DNA of 64,000 nucleotides from Euglena gracilis (taxonomy: Eukaryota; Euglenida; Euglenophyceae; Euglenales), in assembly GCA_039621445.1 (NCBI GenBank), contig CP154956.1, positions 34,507,437-34,571,436 of the forward strand, in the 5' to 3' direction. Made by a program: the position numbers and the translations under genes. How positions within the stretch are numbered: the first letter of the stretch is position 1; the number at the start of each line of letters is the position of its first letter. Positions 1 through 10,017 of this stretch are shown one piece after another. The notes beneath the pieces are model-generated. The model saw nothing but the letters and a program-made list of their open reading frames with translations, did not search any database and was not told the DNA's origin.

Positions 1-238
1 ATTGGCTGATTTTTCTTGGTGTTTTTGGTTTCAGAGCCGTCCGAGTGTGGCAGATAAGAAAGATGGCCCCATGGCCATTGTTTTGTGTGGGCCACCGAAG
101 GTGGTAGAGGTGATAGAGGTGGCAGATGCACTGGATGAAGTCACACTCAGAAATACGGGGAATGCGTACCAGCGCTACTGCAATCAAGCAGTTGATCGGG
201 ACACTGTCCCCATGCCAGTTGTCGTGCCAGCTCGCGCA

Positions 239-873
239 TCAAAGCCATTCCATGCCCCTGCCATGCACTGGCCTCACACCCCGCCTCTCCCAGCCGTTAT
301 GTTGGCTTGTTTGGGGGCGGATGCATGTGGAGAGGAATCCTTGACCTGCTTCACTCATGCCACCGTAGCAGTCCATCACCAGTGGGATAAATGTCCAACC
401 TCGTCGCTTGCAAGGCTCCCCATATTTGGCGATTTTGTCTTCTTCCTGTCGATTGTGCCAATTGTCCACCTGAGCTGGAGGTGACCTGGAGGGTGCAAGT
501 GGGTGCCTCACTGTGACATCAATGGCTGCGGGACCATTTGCGAGGAAGCGTGTGATAAAAAAATCACCCGGTCGTGTTCCATCCTCAGCTTTTTCTTCTC
601 GACGTGCAGGAAAGCCAGCTCGTTGTGCCAGATTCAAGACAAAGCTTTGCACTGCCCCGTGCCGCCGAACGAGGTTGTTACGGTGGCAGCAGACGAGGTG
701 GTGGCCGGCTGTGTCAAGTGGGCTCATGCATCGAGGACATCCAGGAGACGTGCTTTCTTCTGTTTTCACCACAGGTGCTCCAAGCGTCCATTGGAGGAGG
801 GCAACAAATTCTTTTGTGGGAACAAGGGTTTTGTGCCAGCAGAGGGGACTGCACATGTCCAGGCCATCGCATG
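239..873 (-). pseudogene. C-terminal zinc-finger and RLE endonuclease region of a non-LTR retroelement (fragment)
   Basis: On the minus strand an open frame carries a Cys/His cluster (CPRC, then HHLVCC) followed about 50 residues later by RPGDFF and AIDVTV. In R2/CRE-type non-LTR elements a CCHC finger is followed by a PD-(D/E)xK restriction-like endonuclease with this spacing; that nuclease nicks target DNA to start target-primed reverse transcription. The first recognisable residues (GLDMCSPLCW, near 870) align with the matching part of the related fragment at 20.2-21.3 kb. No RT precedes them on this strand: the RT core lies next to them in the opposite orientation. This is a fragment, not a gene. 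The family assignment is confident, the clade is not. Confidence 0.75.
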
Positions 874-904
874 AGGCCTTGTTTGGCAGGAAAATCGAAC
901 GGCA

Positions 905-2565
905 TCGGCTTCTGAGGAAGACATGCAACAACGCCGGAATCATAGTGCGAAAGGCAGTCTTCAGCTTTGGCCCAGAATCCTCCCCAGGCCCCTGTGGCTT
1001 GAGGCCCGACCACCTTCGGTGTTTGCTGGGTCATGATGCAGGTTGCCATGCAGATGACCTTCTGGACGAACTCACGACTTTCTGTTACCGCACCATTGAC
1101 AATGGTTTGCCAAAAGGACCTGCCGCAATCATGGCAGCAGCCAGACTGACAGCCTTGCGGAAATTGAAGGCAGCCAAAAACACCGATGATTTTGGCAACC
1201 AATGCCCACCTGGTCCAGAAGAAGAGGGAACCAGGCCCATAGCAGCGGGCGAGTGTCTGCGTCGCCTGGTGGGAAAAGTGACCATGAGACAGGAAGTGGT
1301 GAGAACAGCAGTTCGCAACAATCTACCTGGACAGTTTGGTGTTGGCCATTCGGATCCTTGCTCCATTGTCGCCATTGGGCTTCAGCAGCTTGTTGGGTGT
1401 CTCCATCACACAGGTGCTCAAGACTGGGGTGTGCGGCAATTGGACTTTGCAAATGCTTTCAACTGCCTGCGCCGTGAAGGAATGTTGGACGCTGTTCGAG
1501 AACGCTGCCCCGAGATGACAGCATGGATGGAGAGCTGCTACAGTGAGCATTCCACTTTGTACTGTGGTTCGACCTCCTTCCGCGGCAAGAGTGGTGTGCA
1601 ACAAGGTGACCCATGCGGTCCTGCGGCGTTCGCAATTGCAGTTCAAAATCTGGTTGAAAAAGTGGGTGAGCTGGTCGGATGGCAAGCATGGTACTTGGAC
1701 GATGCCCATCTCGTGGGCACCCCAGAACAACTGGAAACAGCAGTCCGATACATTCTGCGTGAAGGACCCTTCATTGGGGTTTCCCTGAATATGACCAAGT
1801 GTCGGTTGTGGGGACCTGCCTTTGGAATGGATTGGTCCAGCCTGCCAACCAACACAACCCCGCTCCAACAAATCCCAGTGCAGGCATATTCTGAAGCAAG
1901 TGGCCTCAAGGTCCTTGGACTGCCAGTCTGCCACCCAGCAGGGAGGGGATTCGCGTCCACTGTCTGGGCTCCACGAGTTGAAATGGTTCTGAAGGCATGC
2001 AATCTCCTACAACTTGTGCCAAGTGCCCATGTCCAGTACACCCTTCTGCGACAGTGTTTGGATGCGTGTCGCGTCAATGACTTATTAAGAGGAACTCCAC
2101 TGCCTCTTGCTGGGGATCAATGCTTATTGCTGAGCCACTGTTTACGAAACACACTGAGTTGCGTCATGACAGCACCAGTTGATGACAACCAGTGGTCACA
2201 GGCCACCTTGCCACCCCGTTTGGGGGGACTAGGAATCAAGGATCCGCAGGAATGCCGACTCGCTGCACGGTGGTCAGCCCAACTGGACTTTCTCCAAAGG
2301 GCCGAAACGATGTTGGGGCTGCCAGACTTTGTAATCCGCAATAATAAACCACCGGATTTTGATTCCGCACTGACATTGCTCAAAGTTGTTGGGGTTGAAG
2401 GTCAGCCCCTGCAGGCCTTAACAGATGACTGCACCCGTGCCACCCAATTACCACGTGAAATGGTGTCACAGAAGCATTGGGGAAACGTCTGCTCAATTCT
2501 GCGCCAAAAGAAACTGGAAAAGTCCCTGCAGCTGGTAGCGAACGTCTCATGGTTGCCGGGCCAAG
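905..2565 (+). pseudogene. Reverse-transcriptase core of a non-LTR retroelement, inverted relative to its own ends
   Basis: The frame is open from 513 to 2780, but only about 905-2565 looks like protein; the flanks are antisense to other coding segments. It shows the RT block before motif A (GPCGLRPDHL), motif A with LDFANAFNCL, motif B GVQQGDPCGP and motif C WYLDD near 1690-1704, then a thumb region ending near QKHWGNV and SWLPG. This layout is that of non-LTR (LINE) reverse transcriptases, which copy element RNA at the target site. No start codon belongs to it: the N-terminal part (2570-3199) and the C-terminal part (239-873) are both on the minus strand. The frame has no internal stop, so the rearrangement may be recent. 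Confidence 0.82.
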
Positions 2566-2569
2566 TCCA

Positions 2570-3199
2570 GGAGGCGGTTCATGTGGATGTAATTTCCGGA
2601 GGCGTTCGCGTACCAAGGGATTGTCGGGATCTTGAACGCCATCAGAAGTTAACAAATTGCAGGCTTTGGATACTGCACCCCTGCCGACCAGCCGTTCCAG
2701 TCTGGAGACAAATTCTTCTTTTGTCACTTCTTCCTCTTTTGAGGCAGCCAGTCTGGTACGTGGTCTCTTTCGTGTGTTAGTAGCTTCCACTGGAGAAGAG
2801 GTGTCCTTCCAACTCTCCAGCGTGGGGCGGCTCAGGTATTGTCGTGCACGGGCCTGCAGGATGCGACCAAGACGAGCCCAGTGACCGCGCCCACCGCGGC
2901 CGAAGGGAGCCAGCACTGCCTTGGTGAAGCACCAAAGGGCGTGCAAGGCTTCCCACGTGCTTTGTTCGTTCAGGCGGCGCATGAGTGTGCAATAAACTTC
3001 GGCCACAGCTTGGATGGCCCCGCGAGGGATGAGGCTGATGGAACCACGGCGATCGTGGGCGATTTCATCCCAAGTTGGAAGGAGGTCAGGGCATGGTCCT
3101 GAAAGGGGGTGCGTTGCGGTATCAATGTTCATTTCGATGCTCTGCGGCAATGGGGCGGGGGCAGGGTTGGATGGCAGTTCGCCTTGAGCTGGGTCTCCC
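2570..3199 (-). pseudogene. N-terminal (pre-RT) segment of the same non-LTR retroelement
   Basis: The minus-strand frame contains a basic stretch (TRKRPRTRLAASK), then a helical segment with RLERLVGRGAVSKACNLL and ending LRKLHPHEPPPG. This type of segment comes immediately before the RT in many plant and algal LINE polyproteins. It breaks off near 2570, where the plus-strand RT core ends. Upstream it runs directly into the LTR edge at 3199/3200, so Ty3/gypsy copy A was inserted in or next to this element. The ORF continues through the LTR, but that extension is fortuitous. Confidence 0.6.
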
Positions 3200-3512
3200 A
3201 GTGTACGTCTGATTCCCAATTCCCCTTTCCCAATTCCCAAAGCCTTCGCTTTCGCCTTGGCGCACCTACTTGGGAACTGAAAATCAGAGTAACAGAAAAT
3301 CCCTTTTCCCACTTCCCAAGAAGCAAACACAGAGCAATGCAGGGAGGAAGGACTGGATAACCAAGTCCGGTCCGATGGAAAGGAAGGAAAAGGTATAAAG
3401 AAGAATACGACCTGTGGAGAGAGAAGGGGCACCCATTAGGAGATCCTAATAGGATCTGCTTCCATCCTAACTTCCTCAACGGAAGGGGACAGAAGCATAC
3501 GCCTGGTACACA
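3200..3512 (-). repeat. 3' LTR of Ty3/gypsy copy A
   Basis: Read on the minus strand it starts TGTGTACCAGG and ends GACGTACACT. It matches the direct repeats at 29099-29413, 32764-33071 and 43603-43910. A purine-rich tract (GGGAGGGGGA) lies immediately before its start, as expected of a polypurine tract next to a 3' LTR. The next bases beyond 3200 are unrelated retroelement sequence, so this is the true downstream edge of the copy. Its partner LTR is missing because the copy is truncated in integrase. Confidence 0.88.
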
Positions 3513-4303
3513 TCCCCCTCCCAGGGCTATGCCCGATTTCCCCTTTGGACCAGGCATTCTGGCCACAGGGATTTCGGACACAGACCTGGTCTGTGGGAGG
3601 TGCACCCTGGCGCATCCACAGGGGCCCTTTCCGTCGCACAGGGGTCCACTCAAAGGGGGGGGCGGAAAGGAGGGGACCCAAAAAGCCCAAAACGCGCAAA
3701 ATGGTTTCACCTATTCTGCGGTGGCTTATGGGTATATAGTATATTATAGCCCACTGGGGAAAATGGGGCTGGCGTTTGGGTGTGCCCAAGGCACTTGGGG
3801 TTGGGTCCATGGGCATTCCAGGAAAACCCATGGGGAGGGTGTGGAAGTAGGGGGGCCTCTGACCAGTCAAACCTGGGCAGGGCGCATGGCCAGTCAAACC
3901 TGACCACGCAAAAGGAAATCCTACTCTACAAAACCAACTGCCGGCGACAGCATTTGCCCCGGGGGGAAAGTAGAGAGGAGTGGGGGGTTGGCTTAGGCCA
4001 GAAAAATGGTGCTGTCTGGCAGCCTTAAGGCCTCAAACGGCCGAGAAGAAAAGAAAGGGAAAGGAAAAGAGGCCGTCGGCCCTGTGCGCTGCGTGTCGCA
4101 TGCCCGCAAGAGGGGAGAGGGGAGAGGGGTGTGCATGCATGCGCACGGAATCCTGCACATGGCAGCATCCCGGTGGGAACTTACTAGCGGCGAATACCGC
4201 AAAGGGTCTTCGAAGGGGCTGTTCGGGCGAATACCCAAACAGGGTGTCAGGCGAATACCTGACGAGGGTCCTGAAAGGCGCCGCATTGGCACTCCCAGGC
4301 ACC
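3513..4303 (-). other. 3' untranslated region of Ty3/gypsy copy A with polypurine tract and three same-loop hairpins
   Basis: This is the 0.79 kb between the ORF3 stop and the 3' LTR, matched by 42777-43602 in copy C. No gene is seen. On the plus strand three consecutive hairpins at 4187-4200, 4220-4241 and 4246-4263 share the loop CGAATA but have different stems (GCGG/CCGC, TGTTCGGG/CCCAAACA with one mismatch, GTCAGG/CCTGAC). A purine-rich tract abuts the LTR at about 3513-3523. Copy C carries the same three hairpins. An RNA-level role in 3' end formation or packaging is possible but is inference. Confidence 0.7.
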
Positions 4304-7300
4304 TCACCTGCCTTTATCGGCTGGGCGTTCGCGCACCTCACGCCAGTAGTCGTGCTGAGGGTCCCCTAATGGGTCCTCAACCAACTCCAGTTGGCGCGGG
4401 GAACGCGGCGGAGCTGATTCACTCCGAATGGTGTTGAGCTCCGGATCGTTGACATCAAAGGAAGGGGTCTCCCAGTCCTTGATCCAATTATCCGGCAGCT
4501 TCTCCCTGGTACGTTCAGCATGATGCTGAAGATACCGTTGGAGTTGCTCCCAGAAAATTCTGGGCAGCATCACCGGCCAGATGATGTAATTCATCCGGGG
4601 GTGATTCGCAGGCACCTGCGGGGGCATCCCCGGGGTCTGCTTGAAGTTGATGTCATACATCCACCTCGCTGTCCGAGCTCTTGCGGTATGGGGCCGTAAT
4701 ACAGCCGCCAACCAACCTCTGAAGTCCACCAAATCGTGTTCTTCAGGAGGCCACAGTGGCAAGGCGTATCCGCCATGCTGACGCTTGGAGAACAGGGGGT
4801 AAACCTGTGTCTCCCAGTCGCCATCGGTCCAGAGGTAAGGCATTCTTACCTTGGCGTGTTCCTCGACGGCGAGGCGCATTGCCCCAGCGTCGATTTGGAA
4901 CTCACGGGCCATTCCCGTGTGGCGGTAGCTTTCTACCTTTCGGAAGTTGGAGTGCTTCAGGCGGCCTTCCACCTGCTTGTACTCCTTCTTCCACTTCTCC
5001 AGTGTCTCCCAGTTTTGGGGGACAATGGTGGTGACTGCTCCATCAGCAGTCTGCACGAACTTGCCTCCTATACAGTTGATGCACAAGGCAGGGATATCCC
5101 TGTCGTGAGCATTCTCACTGTAGGAGTAGTTCAAGCTGTGCTTCCAGGCATTCAGGCACTCGCCACATACGAGCGCCACACAGTTCGGCACATATGCCCT
5201 GTGATGGAACCACGAGGATTGCACCTGCCGCTTGCACACATGCACAAGCGGTTGGTTGTGCCGCACATGGTGGCACACGGTGCACGTCCAGGCAAAGGAC
5301 GTGCCGTGCTGGAAATCCAACACGCAGTCCTCGCCAAAGTACTGTGCCAGTACTCTGGGTGAGCGCCTGTTCCAGAATGTCCAGGTATGTTCCGGGACAT
5401 AGTGGAAAGGTTCTCCGCGGACGAAGAGGGGCTGAATCCGTCGATTGAGTGACCCTGTCTGGTGCCTAATAGCAGCCAGTTTCTTCGTCCTCTCTTCCAG
5501 GGTGCCTAGTCTGGTCAGGATATCCTGGGTCCAGAGCTGGGCATCCGCAGACACAGGAGGTGAAGCAGGTTCATCCTGCTCCTCATCCGTCGATCCGGCG
5601 GAAGATTGGGCCTGTCGACCACGAGCCTTACCTTTCGGTTTGCTCTGGCCGTACCCGGACGATGCAACGGCCGAATAGTCGTGCATTGTCGTAGGGCCTT
5701 TCGCCTGTCCGCCAGGCTGACCTCCAGTGCCACCTTTCGGTGGTGGTTTCCCATCACCGCCTTTGGAAGGGGGCTTACAGGGTGCAGCACCCGGTTTGCC
5801 TCCTTTCGGCTTCGCACTCCCGGAATCAGGAGACGACGCCTGCGGCTTACTCCTGGTATCAGGAGCCGATGGTGCCGGAGTAGACGTTTGCCGTCTGGGC
5901 GAAGCGGGCATACTGACCGCTGGGTCCCGCATGACGCTCCGAGGGGTTGGCACTCGTTCCTGGGGTTGTTCAGCCGGCCGTCGCCGAACAGGTTCATCCT
6001 GTCCGACGAAGCGTGGCACTGTGGTCGTCACCGGAATCGGTGCTTCCACAGGCGCTGGCGCTCCCAGAAACTCTGCCATTGTCCTCGGGACGGCAGGGAC
6101 CCTGCGCGGTGTCGGTGGTCGTGGGGGTATCTCCTCCACTTCCATTTCGACATCCGGTCTAGGAGGTTGATCCTCCACAACCGCTGGCGCAGGTGCTACG
6201 GGAGGTTGATCTTCCGCTGTAGCTGGTGCGACAGATGGCTCTGTCGCCTGGGGTTCATCCCCTGATGGTGGTTGCACTGCTGCCGGAGATGGGGGTGTGG
6301 GGGCACCGATATCTGGTGTCTCCACGACCTCAGCGGCGGAGCTTGATGCTACGCCTCCACCTCGTGGCGTTAGTGCAGCAGCCACGGCAGTAATGCCAAT
6401 GACTACACCACCGAGCACACGGCCTCCTAATGAGGTGCGTGCTGCGGGGCTGGTAGGTTCTTCGGGGATATCCTCGACGACCATACCAGTCACATCGGCT
6501 GGAGGCTCAGCCGTTGGGACAGGCGTAGCAGCCACAGGTATATCCCCCGCGGGTGCTGCGTCTGGCGTAGGCTGTGCCGGAGCATGCAGAGCAGCGTAGA
6601 GGATATCCTCCACGTTCTCACCTTCCTCCTCAGGAAGTTCCTGGTCTCCACCTACCGGTGGACAGACGGGAGCCGTCGCGGGGGCCGGGGAAACCGATCG
6701 TTCCCTTGCCGCTCGCGGGGCAGAGACGAATGATACAGCCGTTCCTGTCGGAGACGGCGGCGCTGCCTCCAGTATGGTGACGGAGGGGCTGCGGTCACGT
6801 TCCTCCCGCCGCGGAATCGCAGTGGTGGAAGCGACTGACGCCTCACGTCTCCTTCGCGCTAGAGGTTCATCCTCTGGGGCGATGAAGGCTCGCAGATCCT
6901 CGGGCGAACGAGGATCGTCGGGGTGCCATCGGCATCCCTGGGCATCCGCCAGCCTGTAAAAGGCCAGCGTACTGCTACTGGCGCTGTTGGGCCAGGGTGG
7001 GGGCCATGATGGCTGCACCCAGGCGTTGGCAGGCCTGTTTGGGCCCAGGAAGCCGCGGTAACGCGTGTCTTCCCAGACGTCGAAAAAGCCCTCCTCGAAC
7101 TCCTGAACGCATGCCAGAATCGGCATACGCTGGTCGAGGATGGCCTTCGGGTGAGACATCAGCGGAAGGAATACCTCCCGGTCGAGGGTACCGCCAAACT
7201 GTCGCCGCAAATGTTCCTCCAGGCTGATATCAGCCAGGTGCAAGTTGGGGCGCAGGTCGGTGATAACCCGACGACGACGAGGTCCCTCAACGGGGTCGCC

Positions 7301-9823
7301 GTAATCCGGTGGCAAGCTTTCCATACCAGGCCTATCGTCCTGGGGGTCACGGAGATGTATATACACCTCCATGACGTAGGTGGTCCAGGCTCGCCACCAG
7401 AACTGTTGCAGCATAAAAATACGCTGCTTATGGACGCGGCGACTTTTGCCCTGGACATCCGGGGCGTCGCGGCACACATGCATAAGCATGCGGCGTCCCA
7501 TCTCCAGGCCCGGGTTATCCCGAGGCGGTGGAGGACTTCCGCGCACGCCAAATCCCCAGAAGTCGACAGGAAATTCCTGCCGGCAGTACTTACAGCAGAG
7601 GTCATACCTCTGCGGGTAAGCCAGGGAAACACGCCTAACGCGGAAGGTGGAGCCGTAATGGCTCACCAGCCATACCTGAAGGTTGTTGCACCACAACACC
7701 TCGAATAGGCGTTCGCTGTCGGGGTGCAGTGGGTAGAATTCCCACTGTACGCCGAGGGGTCCGACTGTATGAATACAGTCGAAGACTGCCTTCAGCCTTC
7801 GGGCCAACACACGCTGGTCCCGAAAACCCAACTGGTGCAGGTAACTGCGACCAGTGGAATCGCTGAAGAGACCCCAGTTCTGGCAGGGGTATCCCAGCCA
7901 AAACCAGAGTTCCCAGAAACCTGGCTGGGCATCCAGCAAGGGTCTGCCACCTTCACCTTCGAAGGCGTACAGATCTATTCCGTAATGGAATAGTCTGACT
8001 CGGGTCTCGGTGTGGCGTAATACCACATCAATGACTGCTTGTGGGGGAGTGACGGGGCGGTTTCCTGCAACACGGTAATCATGCTGCATTCGCCAGCCTT
8101 CGTCCTCCAGCTCCTCCTTGAACCTGAGCATATGCTCAAAGTCTGAGAGGACTTCTGCTGTTTCTTCTTCCTCCTCACGTGCTGTTCCCTTACCTTTTCC
8201 CTCACCCTTCCCTTTGCCGGCCACGCCTTTGCCTTCTCCCTTGCCTTTGCCCTCGGCCTTGCCTGTCTCCTTTCCCGTCTGGCGAATACCAGAGGGTCGG
8301 GCGCTCGGTGCCGCAGGAGTCGGTTCGGTTCCTTCCCGTTCCATCTCTGGGGAGTGACCTGGCCGCTCCGCTGCACGTCGCGGTGATGGCGTGGCTGGGC
8401 GCTTGCTAGGAGCCTGGCGTGGGCTTGGCTTCGACGCAGGGGGTCGCGGCTCCTTCCATACCGGAGGGATCGGCGGTGGCATTACGTCAACAGGACGGCT
8501 CATCGCCACCTGTGCCTCTGCCGGTGGTCGTCCAGCCGGGGTATCCTGGCTAGTTTCCACTTGCATTGCCATACCGCCTTCCGCGTCCCGTGGGCTGGGT
8601 CGCCTGGGCTGTGGGGTAAGGTTCTCCGTAGTCCTGTCGCGCTTCAGGGTGGCAGGTAATACTGCCACACCTGCCGGGGGCTCACCGGGTAATACCGGGG
8701 TTGCCACCCGCAGCTGCGGCTGGTACGGATGGTAGGGGGTGTATCCACGACCCTGAAGGGCAGCCAGAGAGGCGTAATACCTCGTCCGGTGCTCTTCAGA
8801 CGCGAATACTGGCTCCTGCAGGAAGTGCCTAGCAAGCTCATCCTGCTCGGTTCCCGGAGGTGCCATATGATAGCAGGGAGTCTCCTGCCGACGGGGGACA
8901 TCCCCAGTCTGGACAGGGGCTGCACTCGGCGGTCGGGCTGCCTCACGGTGGGGAGGTTCATCCTCCACCACTATGGGCTCCGCCTGCCTCCGTGGCTCAA
9001 CGCCAGGGACAGGGGCGACCGGTGATGCTTGTGGCATCCAGTGCATGAACATGTGTTGGACGTATGCCTCAGAGGGCACGTCCGACTGTCCGACTGGGAG
9101 CACGCGTGCGCCGCGCGGGTAATCCGCGTGCGTCGCGTACCGCGAGACAAATTGCTCCGCTGGCGGCTCGCGCGGCGGCATTCGCTGCGGCGAGGGCGGG
9201 CGAGCAAAAATTCTCGTCATCCCAGGTGGGACATGCACAGCCTCACCTACCGGTGGGGGCGTGTGCTCACGCATATGCACGGTGTGGGATCCCACCGGCG
9301 TCTGCGTTTGCAGCATGGGCGGCACATACACGCCCAGATCCAAAATGGTCTCGCCAGGCTCAAATCCGGAATAGGATGCCGACGAGAAATACCGTCTCCC
9401 TGTCATCAGGGCCTGACCACAGGGACACCACTGAGCCACAGGGGTGTTGGCTATCACCAACAACTGAGCACAGTATGCATGCCAAAGGGTTTGCATAAAG
9501 GGCTCCGTTGGGGGGTGTGCGCACATACGCATCGCCCGCTCCAACGTCTCCGTAGTGCGGAAGATCATCTCTCCAGCATACGGGGGCAGGCGCGATCTGC
9601 GCTGCGCTGGTGGCTGAGGTGCCGGCTGCTGGACGGCAGATGGATCTGGTACCGCATATGCGGACCGGCTGCTGGTAGCCGCGGCGAATACCGGGGCTGA
9701 AACCCTCTCAGCATGTGGGGCACCCGGAATCGGGGCCTCAGCATACTGAGGGTACTGGGGGTATGGCGCGCCAGAAGGCTGCGGCCATGGTGGACCTGGT
9801 CCAGGTCCGCGCCCAGGCAGCAT
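4304..9823 (-). CDS. ORF3: 1839-residue protein of unknown function downstream of integrase in a chromodomain Ty3/gypsy element
   Basis: An unbroken 1839-codon frame starts at ATG 9823, about 195 bp after the integrase/chromodomain stop, and ends before the 3' untranslated region. Order: Pro-rich N terminus (1-330); Gly/Lys tract (GKGEGKG) near 530; a globular region at about 560-900 rich in Trp, Tyr and Cys with CCKYC near 745; an Ala/Pro-rich linker with a short hydrophobic run (VVIGITAVAAAL) near 1140; a second Gly/Lys tract near 1340; and a Cys/His-rich C-terminal domain (CTVCHH, CGEC, CINC at about 1500-1590) that may bind zinc. I recognise no known family. Its place is that of env or an extra ORF, but no signal peptide is visible. 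Copies B and C carry damaged versions. Confidence 0.8.
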   Translation of the reverse strand: MLPGRGPGPGPPWPQPSGAPYPQYPQYAEAPIPGAPHAERVSAPVFAAATSSRSAYAVPDPSAVQQPAPQPPAQRRSRLPPYAGEMIFRTTETLERAMRMCAHPPTEPFMQTLWHAYCAQLLVIANTPVAQWCPCGQALMTGRRYFSSASYSGFEPGETILDLGVYVPPMLQTQTPVGSHTVHMREHTPPPVGEAVHVPPGMTRIFARPPSPQRMPPREPPAEQFVSRYATHADYPRGARVLPVGQSDVPSEAYVQHMFMHWMPQASPVAPVPGVEPRRQAEPIVVEDEPPHREAARPPSAAPVQTGDVPRRQETPCYHMAPPGTEQDELARHFLQEPVFASEEHRTRYYASLAALQGRGYTPYHPYQPQLRVATPVLPGEPPAGVAVLPATLKRDRTTENLTPQPRRPSPRDAEGGMAMQVETSQDTPAGRPPAEAQVAMSRPVDVMPPPIPPVWKEPRPPASKPSPRQAPSKRPATPSPRRAAERPGHSPEMEREGTEPTPAAPSARPSGIRQTGKETGKAEGKGKGEGKGVAGKGKGEGKGKGTAREEEEETAEVLSDFEHMLRFKEELEDEGWRMQHDYRVAGNRPVTPPQAVIDVVLRHTETRVRLFHYGIDLYAFEGEGGRPLLDAQPGFWELWFWLGYPCQNWGLFSDSTGRSYLHQLGFRDQRVLARRLKAVFDCIHTVGPLGVQWEFYPLHPDSERLFEVLWCNNLQVWLVSHYGSTFRVRRVSLAYPQRYDLCCKYCRQEFPVDFWGFGVRGSPPPPRDNPGLEMGRRMLMHVCRDAPDVQGKSRRVHKQRIFMLQQFWWRAWTTYVMEVYIHLRDPQDDRPGMESLPPDYGDPVEGPRRRRVITDLRPNLHLADISLEEHLRRQFGGTLDREVFLPLMSHPKAILDQRMPILACVQEFEEGFFDVWEDTRYRGFLGPNRPANAWVQPSWPPPWPNSASSSTLAFYRLADAQGCRWHPDDPRSPEDLRAFIAPEDEPLARRRREASVASTTAIPRREERDRSPSVTILEAAPPSPTGTAVSFVSAPRAARERSVSPAPATAPVCPPVGGDQELPEEEGENVEDILYAALHAPAQPTPDAAPAGDIPVAATPVPTAEPPADVTGMVVEDIPEEPTSPAARTSLGGRVLGGVVIGITAVAAALTPRGGGVASSSAAEVVETPDIGAPTPPSPAAVQPPSGDEPQATEPSVAPATAEDQPPVAPAPAVVEDQPPRPDVEMEVEEIPPRPPTPRRVPAVPRTMAEFLGAPAPVEAPIPVTTTVPRFVGQDEPVRRRPAEQPQERVPTPRSVMRDPAVSMPASPRRQTSTPAPSAPDTRSKPQASSPDSGSAKPKGGKPGAAPCKPPSKGGDGKPPPKGGTGGQPGGQAKGPTTMHDYSAVASSGYGQSKPKGKARGRQAQSSAGSTDEEQDEPASPPVSADAQLWTQDILTRLGTLEERTKKLAAIRHQTGSLNRRIQPLFVRGEPFHYVPEHTWTFWNRRSPRVLAQYFGEDCVLDFQHGTSFAWTCTVCHHVRHNQPLVHVCKRQVQSSWFHHRAYVPNCVALVCGECLNAWKHSLNYSYSENAHDRDIPALCINCIGGKFVQTADGAVTTIVPQNWETLEKWKKEYKQVEGRLKHSNFRKVESYRHTGMAREFQIDAGAMRLAVEEHAKVRMPYLWTDGDWETQVYPLFSKRQHGGYALPLWPPEEHDLVDFRGWLAAVLRPHTARARTARWMYDINFKQTPGMPPQVPANHPRMNYIIWPVMLPRIFWEQLQRYLQHHAERTREKLPDNWIKDWETPSFDVNDPELNTIRSESAPPRSPRQLELVEDPLGDPQHDYWREVRERPADKGR

Positions 9824-10017
9824 GATGCTACCCGAACGACGACGACAACTAAGGGTAACCTTGTTGTCAGTCGCTTTGAGTGCTGGTGCACTGAAAAAGT
9901 AAGGCTTCTATCTTAATCAAAACTCTGCGAGAAAGTTAGAGAAATAATGAAGTGCAGGGGGGGTATAAACGCGAAACATTCACATAAAACACACGCATTC
10001 TCCAAAACGAAATCGTT

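Noticed and set aside
513-905. N-terminal 130 codons of the plus-strand RT frame
   Set aside because: This stretch is antisense to the minus-strand endonuclease fragment; the shared openness is incidental.
4736-5362. 208-codon plus-strand frame inside ORF3
   Set aside because: It mirrors conserved ORF3 coding sequence; the same shadow frame is present at 41637-42353 on the minus strand opposite copy C.
6370-6420. ORF3 as a viral envelope protein because of its place and one hydrophobic run
   Set aside because: There is no signal peptide, no typical membrane anchor near the C terminus and no glycoprotein-like cysteine pattern; the run is short and sits in an Ala/Pro-rich linker.
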